Source of the DNA: an uncultured Chloroflexota bacterium
GTDB lineage: Bacteria; Chloroflexota; Anaerolineae; Anaerolineales; Anaerolineaceae
Length of the DNA stretch: 64,000 nucleotides
Reading direction: 5' to 3'
Assembly: GCA_902791025.1 (NCBI GenBank)
Contig: CADATZ010000031.1
Location: forward strand, 1-64,000
Shown: piece by piece, positions 8,329 through 17,311 of the stretch
How the letters are laid out: each line of letters begins with the position of its first letter
Numbering within the stretch: the first letter of the stretch is position 1
The notes under the pieces: generated by a model
What the model was told of the DNA's origin: nothing
The model's database searches: none
What the model saw: only the letters and a program-made list of their open reading frames with translations
Made by a program: the position numbers and the translations under genes

Positions 8329-9201
8329 ATGAAAACAACGAAAAAAAGCAACTGGAAAACGACGCTTTTTATTATAGGAGCTTTGACACCGGCAATGCTG
8401 GTCTCACTCGGCCTGGTGGTTTACCCGATGATCAATCAGGTCATCAGAAGCTTCAAGGATCCCAAAAGCGGCGCCTTTACCTTTGACAATTACGTCTATC
8501 TTTTCACCAACAAGCTCTCCAGCAACGCCATCTGGTACACAGTGGTTGTCTCCATTTTGACAGTTATCCTCTCAATTGCCATCGCCTATCTGCTGGCAAT
8601 GTTCCTGCGGTTCTCGAACTCAAAAATCTCAAAGACCATCGGGAACCTTTACCTGATCCCGCGCTTCATTCCCAGCCTGGTGGCTGTTTACGCAATGAAG
8701 ACCATCATCGCGGACTCCGGTCTTCTGAACCGTATCTCACTGCTTTTCCCCGAAAACAGTCCTTTATACAACTATAAACCCGGCATGCTTTACAACATGA
8801 AGGGTATCCTTTTCATGAACTGCTGGTTCAATATTCCCTTTGCCACGATGATCATCGTGGCAGCGCTGGCCGGTATTTCCGAATCTGTGGTCGAAAGTGC
8901 CCAGGACGTCGGAGCCGGTAAGCTCCTCATTTTCTTCAAGATCATTCTTCCTCTTTCCTATAAGGATGTGCTGATTGCCGCGACCTTTGTGTTCATGAGC
9001 AACATTTCCTCCTTCACCACACCGTATTTGATCGGTGCCAACTTCCCGCAGATGCTCGGTGTTTACCTGCGTAAACAGTTCGGCAACGGGAAATACGAAA
9101 TCGCGGCCGCGACTTCCGTGGTCATCTTCGTCCTCTGTTCCATCTCCGCTATCGTCTATCTCTACACAAATATGAAAGAACAGGCCTGGGAAGAGAATTA
9201 A
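8329..9201 (+). CDS. ABC transporter permease (290 aa)
   Basis: Six hydrophobic segments are visible, the first at residues ~12-35. The EAA loop is present (VESAQDVGAGKLLIFFKIIL followed by PLSYKDVL). The RBS GAGAGGG precedes ATG 8329. It is the second permease of the importer that starts at 4994. Separating the two permease genes by the ATPase and the binding protein is less common than adjacent permeases. It ends in a heptamer array whose last unit forms the operon terminator. Confidence 0.88.
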   Translation: MKTTKKSNWKTTLFIIGALTPAMLVSLGLVVYPMINQVIRSFKDPKSGAFTFDNYVYLFTNKLSSNAIWYTVVVSILTVILSIAIAYLLAMFLRFSNSKISKTIGNLYLIPRFIPSLVAVYAMKTIIADSGLLNRISLLFPENSPLYNYKPGMLYNMKGILFMNCWFNIPFATMIIVAALAGISESVVESAQDVGAGKLLIFFKIILPLSYKDVLIAATFVFMSNISSFTTPYLIGANFPQMLGVYLRKQFGNGKYEIAAATSVVIFVLCSISAIVYLYTNMKEQAWEEN

Positions 9202-9250
9202 ATAGTGAATAATGAATAGTGAATGGTGAATAATGAATGGTGAATAATCA
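9202..9250 (+). repeat. Heptamer array after permease stop (left bracket)
   Basis: Seven units of ATAGTGA/ATAATGA/ATGGTGA follow the TAA at 9199-9201 in perfect 7-nt register. The same heptamer appears inverted at 9623-9657 on the other side of the four-helix-bundle gene. Confidence 0.85.
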
Positions 9251-9272
9251 GTGAGTGGTTATTCACCTTTTT
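9239..9272 (+). terminator. Operon terminator built from heptamers
   Basis: GGTGAATAA (9239-9247) pairs with TTATTCACC (9259-9267), followed by TTTTT. The 5' arm is made of the last heptamer units, so the repeat supplies part of an intrinsic terminator for the ABC operon. Confidence 0.6.
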
Positions 9273-9621
9273 ATTTTTTGTTTCCTTTAGCTGTATTCAA
9301 TGAGGAAACAAGCATTCGTTTTATTTCGAGACAATCTTCAATAATTGAATTATACATTTCGTTATCTATAATTTCGGAACGATGGATAACTTTCAACCAG
9401 TATTCTGTTTCAGCTGTCTCCTTCAATGCAATAGACAGCTTCGAAATGAAATCAGCTCTACTCTGAGCATAATCTGCCTCATTGATATTTGCCCCGATAG
9501 AAGTTCCACTGCGAATGATCTGTCCTGCTATTTCGTACTCCTTTTTATCCTTTAGAAACCTGTTAATCTTTACAATTCTCACAGCAAAATCAACAGATTT
9601 TTCATTCAAAGGGCCTGCCAC
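9271..9621 (-). CDS. Four-helix-bundle protein (S23/IVS-Avd family, 116 aa)
   Basis: The family signature is clear: VDFAVRIVKINRFL, then AGQIIRSGTSIGANINEADYAQSRADFISKLSIALKE and WLKVIHRSEII. Members are small alpha-helical bundles found in 23S rRNA intervening sequences and as Avd in diversity-generating retroelements. Their general role is unclear, with nucleic-acid binding likely. The start is GTG 9621 without a good RBS. Only 23 bp separate it from the GGDEF gene upstream on the same strand. Matching heptamer arrays flank it in inverted orientation. No reverse transcriptase is present, so this is not a DGR. Confidence 0.85.
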   Translation of the reverse strand: MAGPLNEKSVDFAVRIVKINRFLKDKKEYEIAGQIIRSGTSIGANINEADYAQSRADFISKLSIALKETAETEYWLKVIHRSEIIDNEMYNSIIEDCLEIKRMLVSSLNTAKGNKK

Positions 9622-9622
9622 A

Positions 9623-9657
9623 ATTATTCACTATTCACCATTCACTATTCACTAATT
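9623..9657 (-). repeat. Heptamer array spanning GGDEF stop (right bracket)
   Basis: On the minus strand, five TGAATAG/TGAATGG-type units run across and beyond the TAG stop of the GGDEF gene (9645-9647). The last codons (ISE-stop) are themselves part of the array. It is the inverted counterpart of the array at 9202-9250. Confidence 0.85.
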
Positions 9658-11072
9658 CTTTCCTTCATCGCTCGTTTGTTCTCGTACATCATGTGGTCGG
9701 CTTTGCGGAAGACCTCGTCGGCGTTGGCTTCGCCGTCATAGAGAGCATAACCGACAGCCGCGCTGACCTTTTCCCAGGGTTTACCGTCTGTTTGGCTGAC
9801 TGTCTCGTTAAACTGGTCGATCAGCTTCGGGAGATTGTCCTTATCCCTACCCTTGACGACCACGACGAACTCATCGCCGCCAATGCGGTAAACCGGTGAG
9901 TGTTTGAACACGTCGCAGATGAGCGTGCAGGTCTTTTTGATGGCCTCGTTGCCTTTTTCGTGACCATAGGTATCGTTCATCTTCTTCAAATAATTCATGT
10001 CGACCATGACGATCCCGAAGGACGCGTTTTCCTGACGGATATCCTCGTCCAGTTCCCTCATTTTCTGATCATAGGCCAGCTTGCTGCCCACACCGGTCAG
10101 TGCGTCCCGATGCGCCAGTTCATCCATCTGATCCGCCTTGATGCGGGTTTGTGTCAGTTCCTGAGTAGTCGTCATCAGGTTGTCGATGTATCCGTTGATG
10201 TCGTGCATCATCTGTTTGATGGAGTTATAAAGCGACTGGATCTCATCTCCGGTCTTGATCCGGAGCCGGTCGATTTCTTCCGTTTCGTTCCCGGCTGTGT
10301 AATGTTCCGCGGCGTTGGAAAGCATATTGACCGGCTGGACAATGAAGCGGTGAACCGCAAGAATCGACCCAGCACCGATAACAATGGTCAGTGCCAGGAG
10401 CAACAATCCCAGCGACATGGTGAAATTCCGCTGCTGAGAGCGAATCGCATCCATGGAGATATCCACCATCGCGTAGCAAATGACCTTATGATCTTTGTCG
10501 TAAACCGGAGCACCGGCAGTAACCAGCCAGCCGTACGGTTCTGTATTGGTGATGTAAGGCGGCATTCCTCTGTCCGGTTTTGTGAGAGTCTCTCGATTTT
10601 CCGCGTAAATCGGATCCAGAACACCCGGCGGGCAGGGATCTTCCAGCGCCGCGTCGACCAGATAAAGAAAGCCCTCTGTCGGGACATCGATAACGGTGAC
10701 ATAGATACAATCCACGTCATTCACTGCCTGAATACGGCGAAGCTGTTCCATGACCTGTTGAAATTCAGGCATCTCTTCTATTCCAGAAAAATGAGCGATG
10801 TATTCATTAAATTCAGGAGAGCCCCATTCGTCGCTGATCACCTTGTTTTCGGTACTGTTGTAAATTGAGAGAAGGGCGTCTTTCAGCACAGTCAATTTCT
10901 CAGCGTCAACAACCTCCGCCACCGTGTGAGCAATCTCATCAGACCGGGATATATAGGAGTTATCAATCATTCGGTTGATAAAAACGCTGCTGACCACAAT
11001 ACTCGCTGTACCGAAGATAACAGCGATGATCACGATCAGGAGGATGGTTTTGCTGCGGAGAGAGAATTTCAT
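9645..11072 (-). CDS. Membrane diguanylate cyclase with sensor and HAMP (475 aa)
   Basis: A first transmembrane helix (residues ~8-30) and a second (~216-238) enclose an extracytoplasmic sensor of the dCACHE type. A HAMP-like linker and coiled coil follow, then a GGDEF domain (~325-470). The active-site motif is intact (YRIGGDEFVVVV), with the usual DALTGVGSKLAYD start. It should make c-di-GMP from two GTP in response to an external signal. GGAAGG precedes the start at 11072. It is divergent from the phosphodiesterase gene at 11386. Confidence 0.9.
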   Translation of the reverse strand: MKFSLRSKTILLIVIIAVIFGTASIVVSSVFINRMIDNSYISRSDEIAHTVAEVVDAEKLTVLKDALLSIYNSTENKVISDEWGSPEFNEYIAHFSGIEEMPEFQQVMEQLRRIQAVNDVDCIYVTVIDVPTEGFLYLVDAALEDPCPPGVLDPIYAENRETLTKPDRGMPPYITNTEPYGWLVTAGAPVYDKDHKVICYAMVDISMDAIRSQQRNFTMSLGLLLLALTIVIGAGSILAVHRFIVQPVNMLSNAAEHYTAGNETEEIDRLRIKTGDEIQSLYNSIKQMMHDINGYIDNLMTTTQELTQTRIKADQMDELAHRDALTGVGSKLAYDQKMRELDEDIRQENASFGIVMVDMNYLKKMNDTYGHEKGNEAIKKTCTLICDVFKHSPVYRIGGDEFVVVVKGRDKDNLPKLIDQFNETVSQTDGKPWEKVSAAVGYALYDGEANADEVFRKADHMMYENKRAMKERISE

Positions 11073-11385
11073 GGAACGCCTTCCCTTTCTCTGGTATGAA
11101 CTGAGAAATCAACAACTGATAAATATATGTTTTTTTGTTTGAAAGATCGTCTGCCGACGGAGAATAACGAGAGTTATTCGGATTTCATAAATATTATATT
11201 ATTATACCTTATTTTCCGATGACTGAGTTTATAAAATTCGATCCGGTTCCGAATAGTATCGTGAGCCGGTTTTTTTTATACAATCATTATCCGGGAGATT
11301 TACATAATAAAGCCATTCAGAAAACAGTGTTTCTGATATACTTTTATAATTATAATGAAATGTACAAACAGAGGATAATCCTACT
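11073..11385. other. Divergent intergenic region
   Basis: This 313-bp AT-rich region lies between divergent genes. TATAAT-like boxes at 11345-11356 probably belong to the promoter of the rightward gene. A hairpin followed by eight T residues lies at 11243-11277. No coding frame was seen. Confidence 0.5.
11243..11277 (+). terminator. T-tailed hairpin in the divergent region
   Basis: CCGGTTC (11243-11249) pairs with GAGCCGG (11263-11269, one G-U pair) and is followed by eight T residues. No rightward gene lies upstream, so it may block antisense transcription from the GGDEF side. Confidence 0.5.
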
Positions 11386-14043
11386 ATGAACGCATTTATT
11401 CAGGCTATTCTTCGTTTTATCGGAAACTGGTTCTTTAATTCTATTTGTCTATATGCATGCAGTAAATGGATCAATGGAATTACTTTGACACCGGCTGCTG
11501 ATGTTCCCGTTTATATATTGGTGATGGAGTTGGGACTCATTTTGACGCTCATGAATCTTTTGCTCCGTCCGGTCCTTCTCCATCTGCTGCTCCCGCTGAA
11601 TAGGATAACGATTGGGTTTCTTTCTCTGATCATCAATGGTTTCTTTATCTTCCTGCTGAGCCGGTTTTCAGCATCGTTTTCAGTTTCCAATATCTGGGTT
11701 GGTGTTTTGGCTACCTTTGTCTTTGCTCTTTTGAACATAATCCTTCAAATCCTGATCCCGATCGATGATGATGTGATATTTTACAGTGTTATCTCGCAAA
11801 ACGTCCGGTCAGGAAAACAGGGAAAAAGCAAAGAAAAGGGCATCGTCATGCTGGAGATTGACGGTTTGTCTTATCCGAGACTGCGGAAAGCTGTTGAAAA
11901 AGGATATATGCCATTTTTGGAAAGCCTGTTGCAATCCGGAGAATATACAGTGCGTCCCTATGACTGCGGTGTTCCTTCCCAGACTTCTTCCTGCCAGGCA
12001 GGGATCATGTTCGGAAAGAATAATAATATTTGTGCATTCCGCTGGTATGACAAAACAAACCGCAAAGTTTATAGCTCCAGTAATCCCAGAAATGCTCAGG
12101 ATATAGAAAAAATGCTGTTTCCGGACAATAAACCTACCGGTATTCTTGATAAAGGGCTGAGTGTCAACAACATTATCTCCGGGAATGCTGAAGAAAGCAT
12201 TTTAACGATCTCTCAGCTGTTCCCGAAAAATAAGGAAGAACAGGAAAAACGCAATCGTGACCTTTATCTGCTTTCCATCCGTCCCTACCTTCTTACAAAG
12301 TCGCTGATCCTGACTGTCTTTGATGCGTTCAGCGAAGTGATCAGCTATTGCTGGGATTGCATTCGTGGAAAAAAACCCAGGATCAACCGGCTGCATAAGT
12401 TTTATCCCTTTGTCCGCGGGGCAACCAATGTACTGCTGCGGGATATTTCAACGGCTATGGTCGCTGATGCTGTCTTTTCCGGGCGGAAAGCAATGTACAC
12501 CACCTTTATTGGTTATGATGAAATCGCTCATCATTCGGGACCTGACAGCACATCTGCGGCTAATGCGCTGAAAGGTATAGATGCGTCTATCCGGAAAATC
12601 TTCGAAGCGGCTTCCATTTCTACAGCAAGACCTTATGAGATCGTGATTCTTTCCGATCATGGACAGACATTTGGGGCGACTTTCCTGCAGCGTTATCAGA
12701 TAACACTCGGGGATTACATCAAATCATTAGCTGTTAAACATTCACTTTTAGGTAAAGCACTGCGTGTCATCAGTCTTGATAAGGATGAAGATAACGCCTC
12801 CAGCGTTATGGCAATTCTGAAATCTTTGAGCAACGCCGGTCCGGACGCACTCACCAAAAAAGCAGCGGAAGCTCTCGAAAACGCGGTTGCCGATAAAGAC
12901 GTGGAAGAAGTTGTCAAAGCGGCTGAAAATGAGGCAAACGATATTCTTGTGCTTGCCAGCGGAAATCTTGTTAATGCTTATTTCAGTGTCAGTGATAAAC
13001 GGATGACATATGACGAGATCACAGCAGCTTATCCGGGTATGATTGAAGAAATGATCACTCATCCCGGTGTTGGTTTGATTATCGTTCATACTGATGAGGG
13101 GCCGGTTGCGATCGGAAAGAGTGGTCAGCGCAATCTGTACTCGGGTTCAATCACGGGTGCCGATCCGCTGGAAATGTACAACGATGTTGACAAACGTGCC
13201 AAGCAGCTGCGTTATCTGGCAGATTTCCCCAATGGCGGTGATTTGGTGATCATATCTCCTGTTTACGAAGATGGGACTGTTGCGGCTTATGAGGAACTGA
13301 TCGGCTCTCATGGCGGACTTGGCGGACAGCAGACAGATCCTTTCCTGATGTATTCATCCAAGTTTCATGTTGATGATGAAATCATCAACGCAAATCAGGT
13401 CTATCCTGTTCTGCAAAGGATAAAGAACTCGCCGGTTACCGTTTCTTCTTTACCGAAGGATGAAAAGTCGAAGAATGTGACTTCAATCGGTGCTTTGTGG
13501 AAACAGATCAAAAATACGAAACATTGGGTACCAACACTGATCCGTTCGCTGTATTTTTCTTCTGATGCTTACAAGAACATTGTCAGCGACCCAACTTATA
13601 ATGGTCCCGCTATCATGATTGGATTGATTTCATTCCTCTGTTCCTGGATTGCGATGAACAGCAATTTCAAATTCCGGTTTAGTCCGCTGTCAAATTTCGG
13701 GATGCTTATCCTGACATATGGCGTCGTGCTTCTGGCGGGTTATCTTGCTCTGATCATAATGCGGGGAAAAAGAGAATTCCGGAAGTTTTGCAGAGCTTTC
13801 CTTTTCACGAGTTATTGGGTGATCCTGTCGCTGTTGGTGCTGACACATCAGGCTCAGAATATCTGGCTGGTCGTGGTCTTGTTGCTGCTGGTCAATTCAC
13901 TGGCATCTTCTGTTTATCATGCCGGAGAGTTGAAAAGACAATATTTTGTTCCGCTTTATGTAGTGCTGCTGGTGCTGATCCCGCTTCTTGCAGTTGGTTT
14001 GTTAGCGATTTATAAATTTTTTACTTACGGCAGAGCGGGATGA
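11386..14043 (+). CDS. Membrane protein: holin-like N-term plus phosphodiesterase domain (885 aa)
   Basis: Residues 1-125 contain four hydrophobic helices resembling the phage-holin-4 superfamily (WFFNSICLYACSKWINGI; LTLMNLLLRPVL). Residues ~148-690 form an alkaline-phosphatase-superfamily domain of the type I phosphodiesterase/nucleotide pyrophosphatase kind. It has MLEIDGLSYP, the nucleophile region VPSQTSSCQAG, the metal-binding Asp/His of FIGYDEIAHHSGPDS, ILSDHGQTFGA, and a late GGLGGQ. The C-terminal ~130 residues add four more helices. It probably cleaves phosphodiester bonds on the outer face of the membrane; the substrate is unknown. Confidence 0.75.
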   Translation: MNAFIQAILRFIGNWFFNSICLYACSKWINGITLTPAADVPVYILVMELGLILTLMNLLLRPVLLHLLLPLNRITIGFLSLIINGFFIFLLSRFSASFSVSNIWVGVLATFVFALLNIILQILIPIDDDVIFYSVISQNVRSGKQGKSKEKGIVMLEIDGLSYPRLRKAVEKGYMPFLESLLQSGEYTVRPYDCGVPSQTSSCQAGIMFGKNNNICAFRWYDKTNRKVYSSSNPRNAQDIEKMLFPDNKPTGILDKGLSVNNIISGNAEESILTISQLFPKNKEEQEKRNRDLYLLSIRPYLLTKSLILTVFDAFSEVISYCWDCIRGKKPRINRLHKFYPFVRGATNVLLRDISTAMVADAVFSGRKAMYTTFIGYDEIAHHSGPDSTSAANALKGIDASIRKIFEAASISTARPYEIVILSDHGQTFGATFLQRYQITLGDYIKSLAVKHSLLGKALRVISLDKDEDNASSVMAILKSLSNAGPDALTKKAAEALENAVADKDVEEVVKAAENEANDILVLASGNLVNAYFSVSDKRMTYDEITAAYPGMIEEMITHPGVGLIIVHTDEGPVAIGKSGQRNLYSGSITGADPLEMYNDVDKRAKQLRYLADFPNGGDLVIISPVYEDGTVAAYEELIGSHGGLGGQQTDPFLMYSSKFHVDDEIINANQVYPVLQRIKNSPVTVSSLPKDEKSKNVTSIGALWKQIKNTKHWVPTLIRSLYFSSDAYKNIVSDPTYNGPAIMIGLISFLCSWIAMNSNFKFRFSPLSNFGMLILTYGVVLLAGYLALIIMRGKREFRKFCRAFLFTSYWVILSLLVLTHQAQNIWLVVVLLLLVNSLASSVYHAGELKRQYFVPLYVVLLVLIPLLAVGLLAIYKFFTYGRAG

Positions 14044-14087
14044 AACTTTTCCGCTGCGATTTTTGTTTATTAGTAGAAAGCAACTGT

Positions 14088-14166
14088 TCAGCAGGGACAT
14101 CGGGGCCGGTTCCAATGTATCCCGAGCAGGCACACTTGGACCTGTCCCCAGTATGTCCCGCTGAGC
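14088..14166. repeat. Imperfect palindrome, GGGACA type
   Basis: GCAGGGACAT (14091-14100) faces ATGTCCCGC (14153-14161), and the inner segments CCGGTTCCAA and TTGGACCTG also pair partly. It resembles the GTCCC-type palindromes at 14972, 15871, 27663 and 43507. Confidence 0.5.
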
Positions 14167-14212
14167 GCGTTCTGAATAGTAACAGCAGAAATACTATGCT
14201 GAGGGCTTATAT

Positions 14213-14923
14213 ATGAATAACACAATAAAAGTAGATTTTCATGTTCACAGTATTGCTTCCTGGGACTCGCTCTCAAGAGGAGAAGCACTTGTGCGGCGGG
14301 CAAAAAAGCTCGGGCTTGGAAAACTGATCCTGACAGACCACAATACGATCAATGAGGCAGTGCGGCTTCAAAATAAGTACCCTGACTATGTGATCGTCGG
14401 CGAGGAGATTCTGACCACAAAAGCGGAAATTTTGGCGTTTTTTGTAAAGGAGGAGATACCGAAGGATATTGAACCGTTGGAAGCATTGAAACGTCTCCGG
14501 GATCAGGGAGCCTTTATCTCTCTTTCTCATCCATATGCCCCAATGCGTTTTCACTGGACAGAAGCGGAGATGGAATCATTTCTGCCATGGCTGGATGCAA
14601 TTGAGATTGCCAATGCCCGGTGTCTTGAGGAGATGAATCATTTGGCGATGAAATTTGCTGTTTATCATGGTTTGCAGGGAACAGCGGGGTCTGATGCACA
14701 TGGTGTACCGGAACTGGGTGCCATGGGATTGGAACTGCCGGATTTCAGTACAGCGGAAGAGCTGCGTGAATCCATAAAAACTGCAAAAGTCTTCGGGAAA
14801 GAATCTCCGCTCTGGGTTCGAAAATATTCACGCATGGCTGTTTTCCGCAAGGCTTTGGAAAGGGAGCTTGGCTTCAGTCTTTTGACTTATTACGCCGATG
14901 AAACCCGTCCACTCTTTTTTTGA
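14213..14923 (+). CDS. PHP-domain metal-dependent hydrolase (236 aa)
   Basis: The PHP fold is recognisable from its metal-binding motifs: FHVHS near the N-terminus, LTDHNTI, EILTT, SHPYAP and GSDAHG near residue 165. PHP proteins hydrolyse phosphoesters such as AMP, histidinol phosphate or DNA/RNA ends using two or three metal ions. The length and lack of extra domains fit stand-alone phosphoesterases (TrpH/RNase-AM-like). It follows the membrane phosphodiesterase with a palindrome between them, so co-transcription is uncertain. Confidence 0.82.
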   Translation: MNNTIKVDFHVHSIASWDSLSRGEALVRRAKKLGLGKLILTDHNTINEAVRLQNKYPDYVIVGEEILTTKAEILAFFVKEEIPKDIEPLEALKRLRDQGAFISLSHPYAPMRFHWTEAEMESFLPWLDAIEIANARCLEEMNHLAMKFAVYHGLQGTAGSDAHGVPELGAMGLELPDFSTAEELRESIKTAKVFGKESPLWVRKYSRMAVFRKALERELGFSLLTYYADETRPLFF

Positions 14924-14971
14924 TATGGGACACTTGTATCAGGTGCTGTTGTCCCGTTGAATCAGCTTATT

Positions 14972-15000
14972 GGGGACTGCCCCTTTATGGGACAGTCCCC
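14972..15000. repeat. GGGGACTG/CAGTCCCC hairpin
   Basis: Eight-bp arms at 14972-14979 and 14993-15000 lie between convergent genes. A second pair, GGGACA/TGTCCC, lies just upstream (14935-14955). It could act as a bidirectional transcription stop. Confidence 0.5.
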
Positions 15001-15020
15001 GGAAGACAATTTTCTCGTAA

Positions 15021-15851
15021 TTAAATTAATTCACGAATTAAAGAGGGTAAGACAGATTCAAATTTCACACCGTACCAGTGATCCGGGTCATCCACGGTGT
15101 TTTCGATGCACTTGACGGTGTAATCCGCCGCGATGCGGGCAGCGTCATAGGCACTCTTGCCGTGCATCAGGGCGCCGGTGAAAGCTGAAGCGTACACATC
15201 GCCGGTCCCATGACTGCCCTTCGGCAAGCGATGATGCTGATAGTAGGCCTGTTTTCCATTCTCATAAACAAGAACGCCGGTGGTGGACGGTTCATAGCTC
15301 ACACCGGTCAGGATCACTGTCTTCGGACCCAGCGCGGCCATGCTTTCCACGACCTTTGTGACATATTCCTCGTCATAGCTCTCTCTATATTCCAGACCGG
15401 TGAGCAGGCTGGCTTCGGTGATGTTTGGCAGAACGTAATCCGCCGCGGCGCACAATTTCGCCATTTCTTTCACGAAAGCCATGTCGAAACCGGTATACAG
15501 CTTCCCGTTATCCGCCATTGCCGGGTCTACGATATGCAGACAGCCGGGTTTGGAGCAGGTCCCGAAGATATGCTTCACAATATCGATCTGGCGGGCACTG
15601 CCGAGGTAACCGGTATAGATCGCGTCGAAGGCGATGCCTTCATCGATCCATTTCTGTTCGATCCCGGGCATATCATCCGTCAGGTCCCGGAAAGTCCAGC
15701 TTTTGAACCCGCCGGTATGGTTGGAAAGAACTGCTGACGGCAGGATCGCTGTTTCCAGTCCACAGGCGGAGATGATCGGCAGCGCGACCGTCAAAGAACA
15801 CTGTCCGACGCAGGAAATATCCTGGATCGTTAAAACTCGTTTTTCATTCAT
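15021..15851 (-). CDS. Pyridoxamine kinase / ribokinase-fold kinase (276 aa)
   Basis: It phosphorylates pyridoxal/pyridoxamine, or possibly hydroxymethylpyrimidine, at the 5'-hydroxyl. The ATP-grasping GTGD motif of the ribokinase fold is present (GSHGTGDVYAS), as are the N-terminal TIQDISCVGQCS block and the substrate region SNHTGG. The frame is open to 15887, but ATG 15851 follows AAGGTG and matches the family start. It lies just downstream of the PLP-dependent cysteine desulfurase on the same strand, so it may supply its cofactor; this link is inferred. Confidence 0.85.
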   Translation of the reverse strand: MNEKRVLTIQDISCVGQCSLTVALPIISACGLETAILPSAVLSNHTGGFKSWTFRDLTDDMPGIEQKWIDEGIAFDAIYTGYLGSARQIDIVKHIFGTCSKPGCLHIVDPAMADNGKLYTGFDMAFVKEMAKLCAAADYVLPNITEASLLTGLEYRESYDEEYVTKVVESMAALGPKTVILTGVSYEPSTTGVLVYENGKQAYYQHHRLPKGSHGTGDVYASAFTGALMHGKSAYDAARIAADYTVKCIENTVDDPDHWYGVKFESVLPSLIRELI

Positions 15852-15870
15852 AATAATACACCTTATCTCC

Positions 15871-15933
15871 GGGGATCGTCCTTTCACAGTATTGTCCCCA
15901 TGATTCTAAAAATTATTCGGGACAGTCCCCGGT
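15871..15933. repeat. Distant CCGGGGA/TCCCCGG inverted repeat
   Basis: CCGGGGA near 15872 faces TCCCCGG near 15926, with internal GTCC/GGAC matches. It lies in the short gap between the kinase and desulfurase genes and resembles the other GTCCCC-type palindromes. Confidence 0.4.
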
Positions 15934-15934
15934 A

Positions 15935-17125
15935 TTATTTCAGTAAGAACTCCCGTTTTCCTTCCGTCAGGTCCTTCCAGGCGGGTGAGAGCCTCCGCAG
16001 CGTTTCAACCGACTCACTGACAGCAGCAATGATCGTATCGATTTCCTCCGCCGTGTTCAGTTCATTGATGGTCAGGCGCAGACCGGAATTTGCCAGTTCA
16101 TACGGCCTGCCGAGTGCCAGCAGCACATGGCTGGGATCCAGGGATCCGGCAGTGCAGGCGGAACCCGAGGAGGCCGCGATTCCTTTCGCGTCAAGCATCA
16201 GCAGCAGAGATTCGCCCTCAATGCCCTCAAAGCAGAAATTGACGTTTCCCGGCAGACGCTTCTCCGCGTCCCCATTCAGGATGGAATGAGGAATGGCGGA
16301 CAAACCTTCGATCAGCCGGTCCCGCAGCTTTGTGACATAAGCTCTGTTTTTCTCCATAGCCACAGCAGCCTCTTCCATCGCGGCGGCCATGCCCATGATG
16401 CCGGGAATATTTTCCGTCCCGGCGCGTTTGCCCCGTTCCTGCGCTCCGCCGGTAATGACCGGCGTCAGGGGAATCCCTTTGCGGCAGTACAGCAGACCAA
16501 CACCCTTCGGCCCGTGGAATTTATGCGCAGACAAGGAAAGCAAATCCGCCCGGAGCGTCTCCACATTGACCGGGAGCGAACCGAACGCCTGTACCGCGTC
16601 GGTATGGAGAAGCACGCCGCTTTCGGAGCAGAGCTTTCCAATTTCCGGAATGGGCTGGATGGTCCCGATCTCATTATTGGCATACATTACGGAAACCAGA
16701 CAGGTATCCGGACGAATCGCCGCCTGGACCTGTTCTGGGGTGATGATCCCGTCTTCCCGGATATCGAGCAGGGTGACAGTAAAGCCCTCTGTTTTCAGGG
16801 CATCCAGCGTATGCAGCACCGCGTGATGTTCAAAGGCGGTGGAGATAATATGTTTCTTTCCCTTTCGGGCACCAATCGCCGCGGCGGAGCGGATCGCCTG
16901 GTTATCTGCTTCCGACCCGCCGGAGGTGAAGGTGATCTCCCGGGGGCTGCAGCCCAGCAGCTTGGCCGCACGCACACGAGCATCTTCCAGCGCTTCTTTG
17001 GCCTTTTGTCCGTAAGAATGGACGCTGGAAGGGTTCCCGTAAATTTCCTCCATATACGGGAGCATGGCATTGATGGCTGCCCGGCTCATCCGGGTCGTGG
17101 CTGCGTTGTCCGCGTAGATTTTCAT
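15935..17125 (-). CDS. Cysteine desulfurase, NifS/IscS type (396 aa)
   Basis: This PLP enzyme converts cysteine to alanine and transfers sulfur as a persulfide. Visible motifs are YADNAATT at the N-terminus, TSGGSEADNQ, the EFHH-like FEHHAVL, HTDAVQAFG, the PLP lysine in LSAHKFHGPKG and the catalytic Cys loop SSGSACTAGS. Length is normal. The frame extends seven residues further, but ATG 17125 (MKIYADNAATT) matches the family start. No IscU or regulator is adjacent, so it may serve Fe-S assembly or tRNA thiolation. Confidence 0.92.
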   Translation of the reverse strand: MKIYADNAATTRMSRAAINAMLPYMEEIYGNPSSVHSYGQKAKEALEDARVRAAKLLGCSPREITFTSGGSEADNQAIRSAAAIGARKGKKHIISTAFEHHAVLHTLDALKTEGFTVTLLDIREDGIITPEQVQAAIRPDTCLVSVMYANNEIGTIQPIPEIGKLCSESGVLLHTDAVQAFGSLPVNVETLRADLLSLSAHKFHGPKGVGLLYCRKGIPLTPVITGGAQERGKRAGTENIPGIMGMAAAMEEAAVAMEKNRAYVTKLRDRLIEGLSAIPHSILNGDAEKRLPGNVNFCFEGIEGESLLLMLDAKGIAASSGSACTAGSLDPSHVLLALGRPYELANSGLRLTINELNTAEEIDTIIAAVSESVETLRRLSPAWKDLTEGKREFLLK

Positions 17126-17274
17126 ATCGATTCTCTTTACCAATTGCCTTATTATAAATCACACATCCATGATGGATTTAAAAATGTGCACTGTGAAGGA
17201 CGTGATCGAGTTTGGCATTCGGAAGATGTGGTTATTATATATCACATAGTAAAAAGATAGGTGAAATAGTGATT

Positions 17275-17300
17275 AATAAAAAAAGAAGAGAATTTCTTCT
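17275..17300 (-). terminator. tRNA-Val terminator
   Basis: On the minus strand after the tRNA, AGAAGA and TCTTCT pair around AATTC and run into seven or more T residues. Confidence 0.55.
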
Positions 17301-17311
17301 CTCCTCTTTTG

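Noticed and set aside
9271..9621. Diversity-generating retroelement based on the Avd-like protein
   Set aside because: No reverse transcriptase, template repeat or variable repeat is present in the window.
9900..10868. 322-codon plus-strand frame
   Set aside because: Antisense of the GGDEF gene, whose motifs are intact; no family recognised in the shadow.
16127..17260. 377-codon plus-strand frame
   Set aside because: Antisense of the cysteine desulfurase; Arg/Gly-rich composition without domain pattern.
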